From Desulfosarcina sp. (GTDB lineage: Bacteria > Desulfobacterota > Desulfobacteria > Desulfobacterales > JAFDCJ01): a stretch of 45,947 nt of DNA. Positions within the stretch are counted from its first letter, which is position 1. Every line of letters starts with the position of its first letter. Under the pieces are notes generated by a model. It was not told the DNA's origin. It saw only the letters and a program-made list of their open reading frames with translations, and made no database searches. The position numbers and the translations under genes are program-made. The stretch spans positions 1 through 45,947 of the forward strand of contig JARFPZ010000140.1 of NCBI GenBank assembly GCA_029288035.1. The letters run 5' to 3'. Of the stretch, positions 36,856 to 45,098 are shown in pieces.

Positions 36856-38748
36856 ATGGCAAACGGGTATATGGGTAAAATTTTAAATATTGATCTCACC
36901 ACCGGCAGTATTGAAACCGAAGCGCTTGAGGAAAGCATTTGTCAGGACTATATCGGCGGTTATGGGCTCGGTGCCAGGCTTTTATATGATCGCATACCAA
37001 AAGGTGCCGATCCACTGGGACCGGACAATATTCTGGGCCTCCTGACAGGTCCGCTCACCGGTACGCCTGCGATCATTGGGTCGCGCTTTGTGGCCGTCGG
37101 CAAGTCTCCTAAAACAGCCGGGGGCTGGGGAGATGCCAATTGCGGCGGCTTTTTCGGACCCCATCTCAAGTTTGCCGGCTTTGACGGTGTGCTATTCAAG
37201 GGCATTGCAGACAAACCGGTTTATCTAATGATCGATGAAGGCCAGGCAGAGCTTCTGGACGCCAGCGATCTGTGGGGCCAAGGCGTGACATCTTTAGAGG
37301 ATCTGCTGAAAGAGCGTCATGGAAAAAATATCCAGATCTGCTCCATCGGTCCCGCCGGCGAGAAGCTGTCTTTGACCGCTTGTATCATGAACGACAAGGA
37401 ACGCGCTGCAGGCCGCTCCGGGTTAGGCGCAGTCATGGGCGCCAAAAAACTAAAAGCGGTGGTGGTCAAGGGTAAAATGAAGGTTCCCATGCACGATGAA
37501 GGCAAAATGAAGGAACTTCGTAAAAAGTATCTAAAAGAGGCCACCGGTGCCTATGAGGTATTCAATAAGTATGGTACCGCCGGCATCACCCATGATGCTA
37601 TCCTGAGCGGAGACAGCCCTGTAAAGAACTGGGGCGGCGCCGGAACGACGGATTTTCCATCAGAGCCGAGCCGCAAAATCAGTGACGACGCCGTCATCGG
37701 AATGGAGGGCTATAAGCCATACGGCTGCTGGCATTGTCCCATCGCCTGTGGTGGAAAATTGGCACAAAAAGGCGGTAAATTTTCCCTTGAGCTGAATGAT
37801 GGTATCGGCCACAAGCCCGAATATGAAACCCTGGCAATGTTCGGTGCCAACCTGCTAAACGACGATCTGCCCTCCATCGTCAAGGTTAACGAAATTTGCA
37901 ACAACTATGGCATGGACACAATTACCGTGGGCGCCACCATCGGCTATGCCATCGAATGTTACGAAAACGGCCTGATTACCGCCGCCGACACCGATGGACT
38001 GGAGATGACCTGGGGCAATGCCGAATCCATTGTCGCAGTGACGGAAAAAATCGGCAAGCGGGAAGGGTTCGGAGAGGTGCTGGCGGACGGTGTCAAGGTC
38101 GCCTGGGAAAAACTCGGTCAAAAGGGTACGGAGTACGCAGTCCACATTCAGGGTGAAGAAATACCGGCCCATGACCCGAAGTTTATACCCGGCCTGGCGA
38201 TGACGTATTATTTGTGTGCCACACCCGGCCGTCACACCCAGGGCGGGGAAATGATTCCGGCACCCGACCTCGAACTGGATCAAGTCGATAAATATACATA
38301 TTCCGGTCATGCGACCAATCATCTGAAGTGCGTGGCGTTGATGGAGGTATGCAATGCAGCGGGGCTATGCATGTTCGGTTATTTGAGTTATCCGGTCCAG
38401 TCAATGCCGGACCAGCTTTCGGCCGCCACCGGTTGGGAATTCGATATGGACAGTCTCCTTGAAACGGGATTGAGAATCTTCACCATGCGCCATGCCTTCA
38501 ACTTGCGTGAAGGAATCAATCCCCTGGCCCGCAATTTACCGGGACGGATCGTGGGTGATCCCCCGCTCAGCGAGGGCAACGTAAAAAACATCACGGTGGA
38601 TCTCAAAACCCTGTCCCGGGAATATCTCGAAAATATAGGATGGGATATTGACAGCACGATCCCCGGCGATGAAAGTTTGCGCAAGCTGGGTATGGATTTT
38701 TTGATCGACGATATGAAAAATGTGAAGGTTCCCGGACCGGCTTGGTAG
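36856..38748 (+). CDS. Aldehyde:ferredoxin oxidoreductase (tungsten/molybdopterin)
   Basis: The 630-residue protein starts with GYMGKILNIDLTTGSIE, a typical AOR N-terminus. The tungstopterin-binding first domain includes GGWGDANCGGFFGPHLKFAG and GRSGLGAVMGAKKLKAVVVKG. The 4Fe-4S ligands are C291, C294, C298 (CWHCPIAC) and C505 (NAAGLCMFG). It oxidises aldehydes to carboxylates with ferredoxin as acceptor, or runs in reverse, in the cytoplasm. Length is that of the AOR family. The ATG has AAGGAGG 6 bases before it. The real substrate is not certain, since the family is broad. The adjacent MoaD-like gene supports cofactor supply. Confidence 0.92.
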   Translation: MANGYMGKILNIDLTTGSIETEALEESICQDYIGGYGLGARLLYDRIPKGADPLGPDNILGLLTGPLTGTPAIIGSRFVAVGKSPKTAGGWGDANCGGFFGPHLKFAGFDGVLFKGIADKPVYLMIDEGQAELLDASDLWGQGVTSLEDLLKERHGKNIQICSIGPAGEKLSLTACIMNDKERAAGRSGLGAVMGAKKLKAVVVKGKMKVPMHDEGKMKELRKKYLKEATGAYEVFNKYGTAGITHDAILSGDSPVKNWGGAGTTDFPSEPSRKISDDAVIGMEGYKPYGCWHCPIACGGKLAQKGGKFSLELNDGIGHKPEYETLAMFGANLLNDDLPSIVKVNEICNNYGMDTITVGATIGYAIECYENGLITAADTDGLEMTWGNAESIVAVTEKIGKREGFGEVLADGVKVAWEKLGQKGTEYAVHIQGEEIPAHDPKFIPGLAMTYYLCATPGRHTQGGEMIPAPDLELDQVDKYTYSGHATNHLKCVALMEVCNAAGLCMFGYLSYPVQSMPDQLSAATGWEFDMDSLLETGLRIFTMRHAFNLREGINPLARNLPGRIVGDPPLSEGNVKNITVDLKTLSREYLENIGWDIDSTIPGDESLRKLGMDFLIDDMKNVKVPGPAW

Positions 38749-38892
38749 ATGGGGTGGGTTCTGGGGTTCAAGGGTTCAGGGTTGCCGCTGGCCTGAAAAG
38801 TGGCCAGTAAAATCGAAAATCAAACTGATGAACGTCGAGCATCGAACGTCCAATGATGATAAACTCGTAAAAAGCCAATTCTTACGCTTTAC

Positions 38893-38964
38893 CGTCATTC
38901 CGGCGAAAGCCGGAATCCAGTATTTTCAATAGGTTCTGGATGCCGGATCAAGTCCGGCATGACG
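38893..38964. repeat. REP-like element, two hairpins
   Basis: The 72-bp element has terminal arms CGTCATTCCGG and the complement CCGGCATGACG. It consists of two perfect stem-loops: TTCCGGC with a GAAA loop, and ATGCCGGA with TCCGGCAT. It is related to the longer element at 35034-35140. Confidence 0.85.
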
Positions 38965-39106
38965 ATTCGCCGACTTTTTACGAAACCGTCAATGATAGAA
39001 TTCTGTCTGTTTTAAAAAGTGATTGAGCGCAGCGATTTCACTTTTCGAAATTCTACGGTTCGATATTCTGCTGTTCGCTCTTCAAGCGTGGCGAATTATA
39101 GATACG

Positions 39107-39177
39107 TAACCTCTGATCCCTGAACCTGTGAACCTCTGAACCTATAAACTCTTGAACCCCGAACCACTGAACCTGCT
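39107..39177. repeat. Short-word tandem tract (GAACCTCTGAACC type)
   Basis: Degenerate repeats of TGAACC/GAACCTCT-like words run directly before the dehydratase start. Similar words in inverse orientation occur at 38755-38785, 30955-31140 and 14957-15012. Confidence 0.6.
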
Positions 39178-39183
39178 ATCGCC

Positions 39184-40134
39184 ATGGATATTGCCAAAGA
39201 AGTCATTGCCGCCGCAATACGAATCCGTCCGTACATAAGGAAGACGATACTGGAATATTCCCCGTATTACAGCCGGCTGACAGAAGCAAATGTCCACTTC
39301 AAACTGGAGAATCTGCAGCACACCGGCTCCTTTAAATTAAGGGGTGCGATGAATAAGATGCTGTCGTTTAGCCCCGCGCAGCGGGATCGGGGGGTTGTCA
39401 CCGCCTCCACCGGCAATCATGGCGCAGCAGTCGCCTACGGCCTTGGGAAATTCGGTGGCAGGGCAATCGTTTTTGTGCCGCAGAATGCCTCTCACGGCAA
39501 ACTACAGGTTATCGAAGACCTGGGAGCCGAGGTTCACCATTTCGGCGGCGATACGGCCGACACCGAAGCGCATGCCCGCAAATTCGCTGAACAAAAAGGG
39601 TTGACGTATATACCCCCCTATAACGACGTTCAGGTTATCGGCGGCCAGGGTACCATTGCCGTCGAGCTTGTAAACGAATTGAGCCGCATCGATACCGTCT
39701 TTGTCGCACTGGGCGGCGGCGGATTAATATCCGGCATCGCCGGTTATCTCAAATCAAATCAGCCCTGGGTGGAAATTATCGGTTGCTCACCGCAAAATTC
39801 CCAGGTGATGATCCAGTCCGTCGACGCCGGCCAAATTCTCGACGTGCCGTCTCTGCCGACCATTTCCGACGGCACGGCAGGTGGCATCGAACCGGGTGCG
39901 GTTACCTTCGATTTATGCCGCCAATGGGTCGATGATTATGAAACCGTGACCGAAGATGAAATCAAAGAATACCTGCGGGAATTTCTGCAAATACAACACA
40001 TGCTGATCGAGGGCTCTGCAGCCGTGGCCATAGCCGCCATGGTAAAGCGTCGGCATCGCCTGGCCGGAAAAAATGTCGTTGTGATTATCTGCGGCGCAAA
40101 TATCAGCCTTGAGACTCTGAAAACGATATTATGA
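39184..40134 (+). CDS. PLP-dependent threonine/serine dehydratase
   Basis: The 316-residue fold-type II enzyme has HTGSFKLRGAMNKM, containing the PLP Lys51, and VALGGGGLISGIAGYL, the glycine-rich phosphate loop. There is no C-terminal regulatory domain, so it matches the catabolic (TdcB-like, about 320-residue) form rather than IlvA. It would deaminate threonine or serine to 2-oxoacids. The enzyme stands near the aldehyde oxidoreductase, but a shared pathway cannot be shown. The ATG at 39184 has no clear ribosome site, and the repeat tract lies right upstream. Confidence 0.88.
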   Translation: MDIAKEVIAAAIRIRPYIRKTILEYSPYYSRLTEANVHFKLENLQHTGSFKLRGAMNKMLSFSPAQRDRGVVTASTGNHGAAVAYGLGKFGGRAIVFVPQNASHGKLQVIEDLGAEVHHFGGDTADTEAHARKFAEQKGLTYIPPYNDVQVIGGQGTIAVELVNELSRIDTVFVALGGGGLISGIAGYLKSNQPWVEIIGCSPQNSQVMIQSVDAGQILDVPSLPTISDGTAGGIEPGAVTFDLCRQWVDDYETVTEDEIKEYLREFLQIQHMLIEGSAAVAIAAMVKRRHRLAGKNVVVIICGANISLETLKTIL

Positions 40135-40170
40135 ATTAATATTCGAATCCATTCAACACTCAGTGTCCTT

Positions 40171-40731
40171 GTGGAAAAAAATACTGGTAAAATATTAAAC
40201 CAGCGGGTGCACCAGCCCGATACGGTTATTCGAAAAGCCCACCGGCAGGATGCTGAATTGCTCGTTGAACTTGGCAAGCGCACGTTTCGTGAAGCATTTG
40301 CCGCGCAAAACTCACCCGAAGATATGGCATCGCATTTGCGGACCACATTTTCTTTGGATGATATCAAAACACAACTGGACGACAAAGATACCCTTTATCT
40401 CATCAGCGACCTTCAGGCCGAGCCCGTAGGCTACGCATATTTATATCCAACCCAGCCCCCTGCCGCCATCAAAGATCCGATGGCCATCCAGTTGATAAGA
40501 TTCTACCTGCTTGAAAAATGCTACGGACTCGGGGTGGGCAATACCCTGATGAAAAGCTGTCTGGCTGAATCCGGCGCCCGGGGTTATCGAACCGTCTGGC
40601 TCAGTTCGTGGGAGTTAAACGGGCGGGCAAATGCCTTTTATAGACGATGGCATTTTAAAGTTGTCGACCGGCAACAATTTGTGGTCGGAAGCGATGTCCA
40701 GAATGACTTTATCTTGAGACGGGATCTTTAA
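40171..40731 (+). CDS. GNAT family N-acetyltransferase
   Basis: This is 186 residues from a GTG. The GNAT core begins at VIRKAHRQDAELLVELG. Motif A is IRFYLLEKCYGLGVGNTLM (YGLGVG), and SWELNGRANAFYRRWHFKV is motif B. The protein closely fits the RimI/PhnO-size single-domain acetyltransferase; its substrate is unknown. The start codon lacks a clear ribosome site and could be a later one. It lies 36 bases after the dehydratase gene on the same strand and converges with the NuoG-like gene, 15 bases away. Confidence 0.8.
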   Translation: MEKNTGKILNQRVHQPDTVIRKAHRQDAELLVELGKRTFREAFAAQNSPEDMASHLRTTFSLDDIKTQLDDKDTLYLISDLQAEPVGYAYLYPTQPPAAIKDPMAIQLIRFYLLEKCYGLGVGNTLMKSCLAESGARGYRTVWLSSWELNGRANAFYRRWHFKVVDRQQFVVGSDVQNDFILRRDL

Positions 40732-40746
40732 AGACTGATGCTGCTA

Positions 40747-41508
40747 TTATTGTTGAACCCTTTTGCTGAATGACTTCACGCGGTCTGAAAAAAGCTTGGC
40801 ACACGTCGAGCAATAGTTATGGGGAGACTTCATTTCCGTATGCGAGGAAGTTCGTTTATGAATATGATCCAAAAATTTAGGGGTCGCATATAGCTTTCCG
40901 CAGCCCTCACATCTTTCCAGTGGATGCTTCCCAATGACTTCGTCCCGAATTTTGATGGTTCTGGTGTTTTCGCGATCTTCAACCAAAATAACCTTGGTTG
41001 GACATATATTCGCACAGGTTCCACATCCGATGCAAAGGCCCTCGATGGGTACGGCATAATTCACGCCATCCCTTTTTTCCATTCTAAGGGCACCAGGTCC
41101 GACAATTTCTTTGCAGACCCGGACACACAGGCGACAGCGAATGCATCCGTCTGGCGGCGGACCTGGATCAATGCCGAAGGAATTGGCCATCGCAATGATT
41201 GACTTGGCCTGGGGTGCCATCTGGAGCAGATTCTTAAACGCTCTGGTTCTGGCCCTGTTAACCGCCTTGCTTTCGGTTTTTACCTCCATCCCGTTTTTTA
41301 CCTTCAAAATACAGGATAGCATGGTGGTTTGTCTTCCACTTGACCGGCCGGGCACTTCCACAACACACAGCCGGCAGGACCCGGAAGGCTTGAGCGAGGG
41401 ATGATAACACAAGGTCGGAATTCGAAGACCGTTGGCCCTGGCCGCCTGAAGTACGGTCATATCCTCTTCGGCTTCGTATTCCTTTTCATCAATGGTAATC
41501 GTAACCAT
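40747..41508 (-). CDS. NuoG-like 2Fe-2S / 2x4Fe-4S protein with zinc-ribbon tail
   Basis: The 253-residue protein has an N-terminal 2Fe-2S domain with ligands C34, C45, C48 and C66 (CYHPSLKPSGSCRLC). Residues 80-115 replace the part where NuoG carries a His-Cys 4Fe-4S cluster, which is absent here. Two 4Fe-4S clusters follow: C122-C132 (CIRCRLCVRVC) and C159-C169 (CIGCGTCANIC). The C-terminal tail has C200, C203, C233 and C236, identical in spacing to the tail of the GltD-like protein at 42870-45041. A role passing electrons between NAD(P)H-side flavin and the Mo enzyme is inferred. RBS AAGG precedes the ATG. Confidence 0.85.
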   Translation of the reverse strand: MVTITIDEKEYEAEEDMTVLQAARANGLRIPTLCYHPSLKPSGSCRLCVVEVPGRSSGRQTTMLSCILKVKNGMEVKTESKAVNRARTRAFKNLLQMAPQAKSIIAMANSFGIDPGPPPDGCIRCRLCVRVCKEIVGPGALRMEKRDGVNYAVPIEGLCIGCGTCANICPTKVILVEDRENTRTIKIRDEVIGKHPLERCEGCGKLYATPKFLDHIHKRTSSHTEMKSPHNYCSTCAKLFSDRVKSFSKRVQQ

Positions 41509-41610
41509 ATATAATCCTTATTCTAATTAGTGGTTGAATGAAAACCAGGCTAATTTAGATTTGTTGGGTTTCGCCCTTTGAGATGATGTTCCGGTAAATG
41601 CATAATTTTC

Positions 41611-41667
41611 GTAGGTTGGGTAGAGGTACGAAACCCAACATATATGATCAGGCTCTACCCAACCTAC
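41611..41667. repeat. Long inverted repeat 1
   Basis: The perfect 15-base arms GTAGGTTGGGTAGAG and CTCTACCCAACCTAC enclose a 27-base loop. It lies in the 387-base gap upstream of the NuoG-like gene and resembles a small non-autonomous mobile repeat. Confidence 0.85.
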
Positions 41668-41708
41668 CAAAACTAGCATTAACCCCAACGTTGTATATTT
41701 TTTTTCTC

Positions 41709-41777
41709 GTAGGGTGGGCATTGCCCACCATTAACTGCCTCAATTAGCTGAATTCGGTGAGGCAGTGCCCACCCTAC
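41709..41777. repeat. Long inverted repeat 2
   Basis: Arms GTAGGGTGGGCA and TGCCCACCCTAC are perfect complements, and the inner GCCTCA/TGAGGC bases add to the stem. It lies next to inverted repeat 1 and is similar in style (GTAGG...CCTAC ends). Confidence 0.85.
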
Positions 41778-41895
41778 CAAAATACTGCTGGAATCCACTC
41801 ATAATGAATTCCAGAAACAAGAATAAATTTTCGTGTAATTCTTGTGTTTAAAGGCTAAAAGGAAAATATTCAGTATAAATTCTGCAACAACAAAG

Positions 41896-42345
41896 TTAGT
41901 CCAGCCCGGCCTCATGCAGATCGGCGATATAGTCTTTCAACTGATGAATCTCATCGATCAATGCATCGATTTGATGCTTCATCATATCCTTTAATGTCAG
42001 TATTCCAATTATTTTCTTCTCTTCTATCACCGGCAAGTAAGTAATATCGGCTGCGATCATCTTACTCAAGACAGTTGTGATGGGATCTTCGGGTTTAGCT
42101 AAAAGTAAATTGCGAGTCATCGCATTTTCCAATTGTATTTCGGAAAACGCCGCCATTTTTTTTCCCAGCAAGAATTTGAATAGCTCTTCTTTGCTAAAGA
42201 TACCGGCCGGCTGCTCATTTTCCATTACCAGTAGCACACTGACCTTGCGATCAGCCATCAAGCAGATGGCATCTTCAACCGATTGGCTGCTTGCAATCGT
42301 ATGCACCCGTCGGCCTTTGTCCTTTAACAAGGCAAGCACTTCCAA
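41896..42345 (-). CDS. CBS-domain pair protein
   Basis: This is 149 residues from a TTG with AAGGAAGG upstream. It contains two CBS motifs: residues 15-55 (SVEDAICLMADRKVSVLLVM) and about 70-125 (DPITTVLSKMIAADITYLPVI), the second ending EKKIIGILTLKD. A C-terminal helix follows (IDEIHQLKDYIADLHEAG). CBS pairs bind adenosyl ligands and often act as energy sensors. It lies 22 bases after the 70-residue gene, so both are likely one unit. In this redox cluster it may report adenylate state, but that is inference. Confidence 0.88.
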   Translation of the reverse strand: MEVLALLKDKGRRVHTIASSQSVEDAICLMADRKVSVLLVMENEQPAGIFSKEELFKFLLGKKMAAFSEIQLENAMTRNLLLAKPEDPITTVLSKMIAADITYLPVIEEKKIIGILTLKDMMKHQIDALIDEIHQLKDYIADLHEAGLD

Positions 42346-42367
42346 AGCGTCAGCCTTCCTTCACTTT

Positions 42368-42580
42368 TTAGTCATCCAGGCGCTGAAGACAATCCTGGGG
42401 AAAGCGGTGGGTACCTTTGCCTTCCAGACTTACCGCCACCAGGGCATCCGGGTCGTTGATGGTGGCATCCGGATCGGTTATGATGCCGTGCAGCCCGATA
42501 AATTCATCCATGTAGCTTTCCCAGCTTTCATCTTCCGATTTTCTAAATATTTCAACTTTTTGGCCGTGACGAAAAACCAT
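42368..42580 (-). CDS. Small beta-rich protein of unknown function
   Basis: The 70-residue protein has GQKVEIFRKSEDESWESYM and DPDALVAVSLEGKGTHRF, consistent with a small SH3/KOW-like barrel. It contains one Cys. GGAG lies 7 bases before the ATG, so it is a credible gene. No family is recognised. It precedes the CBS gene by 22 bases. Confidence 0.7.
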   Translation of the reverse strand: MVFRHGQKVEIFRKSEDESWESYMDEFIGLHGIITDPDATINDPDALVAVSLEGKGTHRFPQDCLQRLDD

Positions 42581-42639
42581 TGAAGTTCTCCTGTTTTGGG
42601 CTTAATTTCACCATAGGATGATTTAGTTGGTTAGGATCG

Positions 42640-42869
42640 TTGTAATCGTTTGGGTGGCTAGAAGCCGATGTCTTTCCCTTTTTAGGCCTTCATCTATAAT
42701 CCATAGTTTTATCTTCTCACCTTCCAATCTTCTATCCTTCTTGCCTCCAACCTCAATCCGCCTTCAGCCTCCGAGCTTCCCAGCCTCACAGCCTCCTAGC
42801 TTCCCGGCTTCTCTTTTTTATCCCCCATTCCGCCTTCTGCCCTCTACCCTATGCTCTATGCACTATGCC
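42640..42869. repeat. Pyrimidine-rich short-word low-complexity tract
   Basis: The tract contains words such as CCTTCCAATCTTCTATCC, CAGCCTCACAGCCTCCTAGC and TATGCACTATGCCCTATGC, each a 6-12 base phrase repeated with drift. It lies in the gap between the 70-residue gene and the GltD-like gene. No coding sense was seen. Confidence 0.65.
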
Positions 42870-45041
42870 CTATGCTCTGCGCCCCTTCACCGGCGCACCA
42901 GCAGCGCTGTATTTTGCCGTTGATTTTCGGGCGCAGACCTCGCACAATCGACGATCGTCGGCAACCCTGGCGACTGCGTGGGTCCGTTTGTGAACAAAGT
43001 CAAGATATCTTTCCGGCCCCAGCACGGCCCCGCAACTTTGACAATACAGCAATTTTTTTCGGTTGAGTAAGGTACCGCAGAGAGAAAGAACTCTTTCGCC
43101 GCCCCTGTCTTCCATTCTCATCGCACCGGTGGGACAATTGGTGGCGCAGGCACCGCATAAAATACACCGATCTTCGGTCACTCTGAAATCGGTTGCCACC
43201 GGGTGATCAAAATCGAAATAACCCATTTGCAAGGCGTCCACTTTCATCCTGTCACGGCAGACCTCAACGCATTTGCCGCATCTCAGGCAGATATCGCAGC
43301 GCAGGCAGCGCCGGGCCTCTTCGCGTACCATGTTTTCGGTGTGGCCCAGCTCGACCTGCTGGAATGTCGTGCGGCGACGGTCAATATTCAGCAGCGGCAT
43401 CTCGGGCCGTTTCAAGGTCATTTTGGTAATGGCGGGAACTTCCAGGTACTCGACCCTTCTACGGCGGGTCGGCACCGGCGGCATACTGGGCTGGGGAATA
43501 CCGGATAACCAACGGTCTATAGACTCGGCCGCCCGCTTACCGCCGCCAATGGCTTCGATGACAGTTGCCGGTCCGGTGACGGCATCGCCGGCCGCAAAAA
43601 TGCCCTCAAGGGAAGATTCCATGGTTGCCATCTGAACGTTGATCGTTCGACGGCGCGTCCATTCCAGGCCCTTGACGGATTCCATGCAGGCGGCATCGAC
43701 CTGTTGGCCGATGGCACAGATGATGACATCCGCACCGATGGTATATTCGCTGCCTTCGATGGGAACCGGGTATTTTCGGTCCTGTCCTTTTTTACTGACC
43801 AATTTGGCCTTCAGGCATCGCAGACCCTCCAAACGGCCCCCGCTGCCGATGATTTCGCTCGGAATATTTAAAAATTCAAACCGGATCCCTTCTTCCTCCG
43901 CCTGCTCCACTTCTTCATGGTCGGCCGGCATTTCAGAACGCGCCCGGCGGTAGGCCAGAGTCACCGATTCACATCCCAGCCGCAGACAGGTTCTGGCCGC
44001 ATCAATGGCCACATTGCCGCCGCCGATCACGACGGCATGTTTCCCCGGCACCTGCCGGTCTCCCAAGGCCACTTCTCTCAGGAAATCGATGGCTTGTTTG
44101 ACCTGGGGAAAATCCGATTCTCCGGGAATGCCCAGTTTAAATGACTGGTGGGCGCCGATGGCAAAGAAGTAAGCTTCAAAACCTTCGGTTTTCAATTGCG
44201 CGAGGGTGATATCAGTGCCGAATGCGGTATTAAACTGAAATTCCACACCCAAATTTTTTAACATGACCACTTCGCGATCGATGACCTCTCTTGGAAGCCG
44301 ATAGCGGGGTATGCCCAACAGCAGCATTCCGCCTGCCACCGGCTGTTGCTCGATAACGCGAACGCCATAGCCCTTCAATGCCAGGTAATAAGCTGCGCTC
44401 ATACCGCCGGGGCCGGCGCCGATGACGCACACCTTCTTGTTTTTGTCCGGTTCCTTGGGCGGGTTTTTATAACTGCCTTCGGACATGGCCCTCTCAGCGG
44501 CAAAACCCTTAAGCGATTTTATGGAGATCGGGGTATCAATGCGTGCTCGCACACACATGAATTCACAGGGTCTGGTACACACCAGGCCGCACACCCAGGG
44601 AAAAGGGCAATCCCGGCGGATAACGTCGATGGCCTCGGCATCGCGTCCCATTCCGATGAGGGTGACGTAAGTCGGAATATCCAGTCCGGCCGGGCAGGTC
44701 ATCTGACAGGGCGCCGGGGCCAGTCTGAGACAATCTCCTGATGAGCAGTTATGGGTGTCGATATGGCTGATAAAGATTTCGTGATGCTGCGCCAGCGCCG
44801 TTCGTACCAATTTCCCGGCATTTTTGGAGGGTTCTGATTTGCCCTGTTCTTCCAGTTTTCGGGCCAGCGATTCCATGGTCGGCAGATGCTCGGTATCACC
44901 TCTGCCATAGGCAACATCGTTTAGTAATGCCAAAATATCTTCCGCCCTGCGTCTGCTTCTAGGGTCCGTTAGACCACCAGACTCGATGGCGGCCCTCAAT
45001 TTACCGATAATATCAGTTACCGGGCATTTTGTTTCGGGCAT
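42870..45041 (-). CDS. GltD-like flavoprotein with NuoF-like N-terminus, 4Fe-4S clusters and zinc-ribbon tail
   Basis: The 723-residue protein has, in order: an N-terminal region (about 1-100) resembling the C-terminal helical domain of NuoF, with the four cluster cysteines absent; a GltD-type cysteine region (NCSSGDC, CQMTCPAG, CGLVCTRPCEFMC, about 99-163); the FAD site CVIGAGPGGMSAAYYL (about 205); the NADPH site VIGGGNVAIDAAR (about 338); and two C-terminal 4Fe-4S clusters (CLRCDICLRCGKCVEVC, CILCGACATNC). It ends in a ribbon with C667, C670, C700 and C703. It follows the ferredoxin gene by 57 bases. It should act as NAD(P)H oxidoreductase for the complex; partners are inferred. Confidence 0.87.
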   Translation of the reverse strand: MPETKCPVTDIIGKLRAAIESGGLTDPRSRRRAEDILALLNDVAYGRGDTEHLPTMESLARKLEEQGKSEPSKNAGKLVRTALAQHHEIFISHIDTHNCSSGDCLRLAPAPCQMTCPAGLDIPTYVTLIGMGRDAEAIDVIRRDCPFPWVCGLVCTRPCEFMCVRARIDTPISIKSLKGFAAERAMSEGSYKNPPKEPDKNKKVCVIGAGPGGMSAAYYLALKGYGVRVIEQQPVAGGMLLLGIPRYRLPREVIDREVVMLKNLGVEFQFNTAFGTDITLAQLKTEGFEAYFFAIGAHQSFKLGIPGESDFPQVKQAIDFLREVALGDRQVPGKHAVVIGGGNVAIDAARTCLRLGCESVTLAYRRARSEMPADHEEVEQAEEEGIRFEFLNIPSEIIGSGGRLEGLRCLKAKLVSKKGQDRKYPVPIEGSEYTIGADVIICAIGQQVDAACMESVKGLEWTRRRTINVQMATMESSLEGIFAAGDAVTGPATVIEAIGGGKRAAESIDRWLSGIPQPSMPPVPTRRRRVEYLEVPAITKMTLKRPEMPLLNIDRRRTTFQQVELGHTENMVREEARRCLRCDICLRCGKCVEVCRDRMKVDALQMGYFDFDHPVATDFRVTEDRCILCGACATNCPTGAMRMEDRGGERVLSLCGTLLNRKKLLYCQSCGAVLGPERYLDFVHKRTHAVARVADDRRLCEVCARKSTAKYSAAGAPVKGRRA

Positions 45042-45098
45042 TTTTTCTCTCGTATACCGAAATCCCTCGGTATGGATGGTGGATATCGTTGATTGGTT

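Larger units (their letters stand above)
38749..39183. other. Repeat-dense intergenic region (435 bp)
   Basis: No gene is seen. It holds, in order: a GGTTCA-word tract and the hairpin CTGGCC/GGCCAG (38788-38807); a REP-like element (38893-38964); the hairpin AAAAGTGA/TCACTTTT (39015-39045); and a tract of GAACCTCTGAACC-type words (about 39107-39177). No terminator with a full T-tract was found. Confidence 0.7.

Noticed and set aside
38788-38807. Rho-independent terminator of the AOR gene
   Set aside because: The stem is only 6 base pairs and is followed by TAAAATC rather than a T-run.
42077-42583. 168-codon plus-strand frame over the CBS and 70-residue genes
   Set aside because: Antisense to two genes with ribosome sites and domain motifs.
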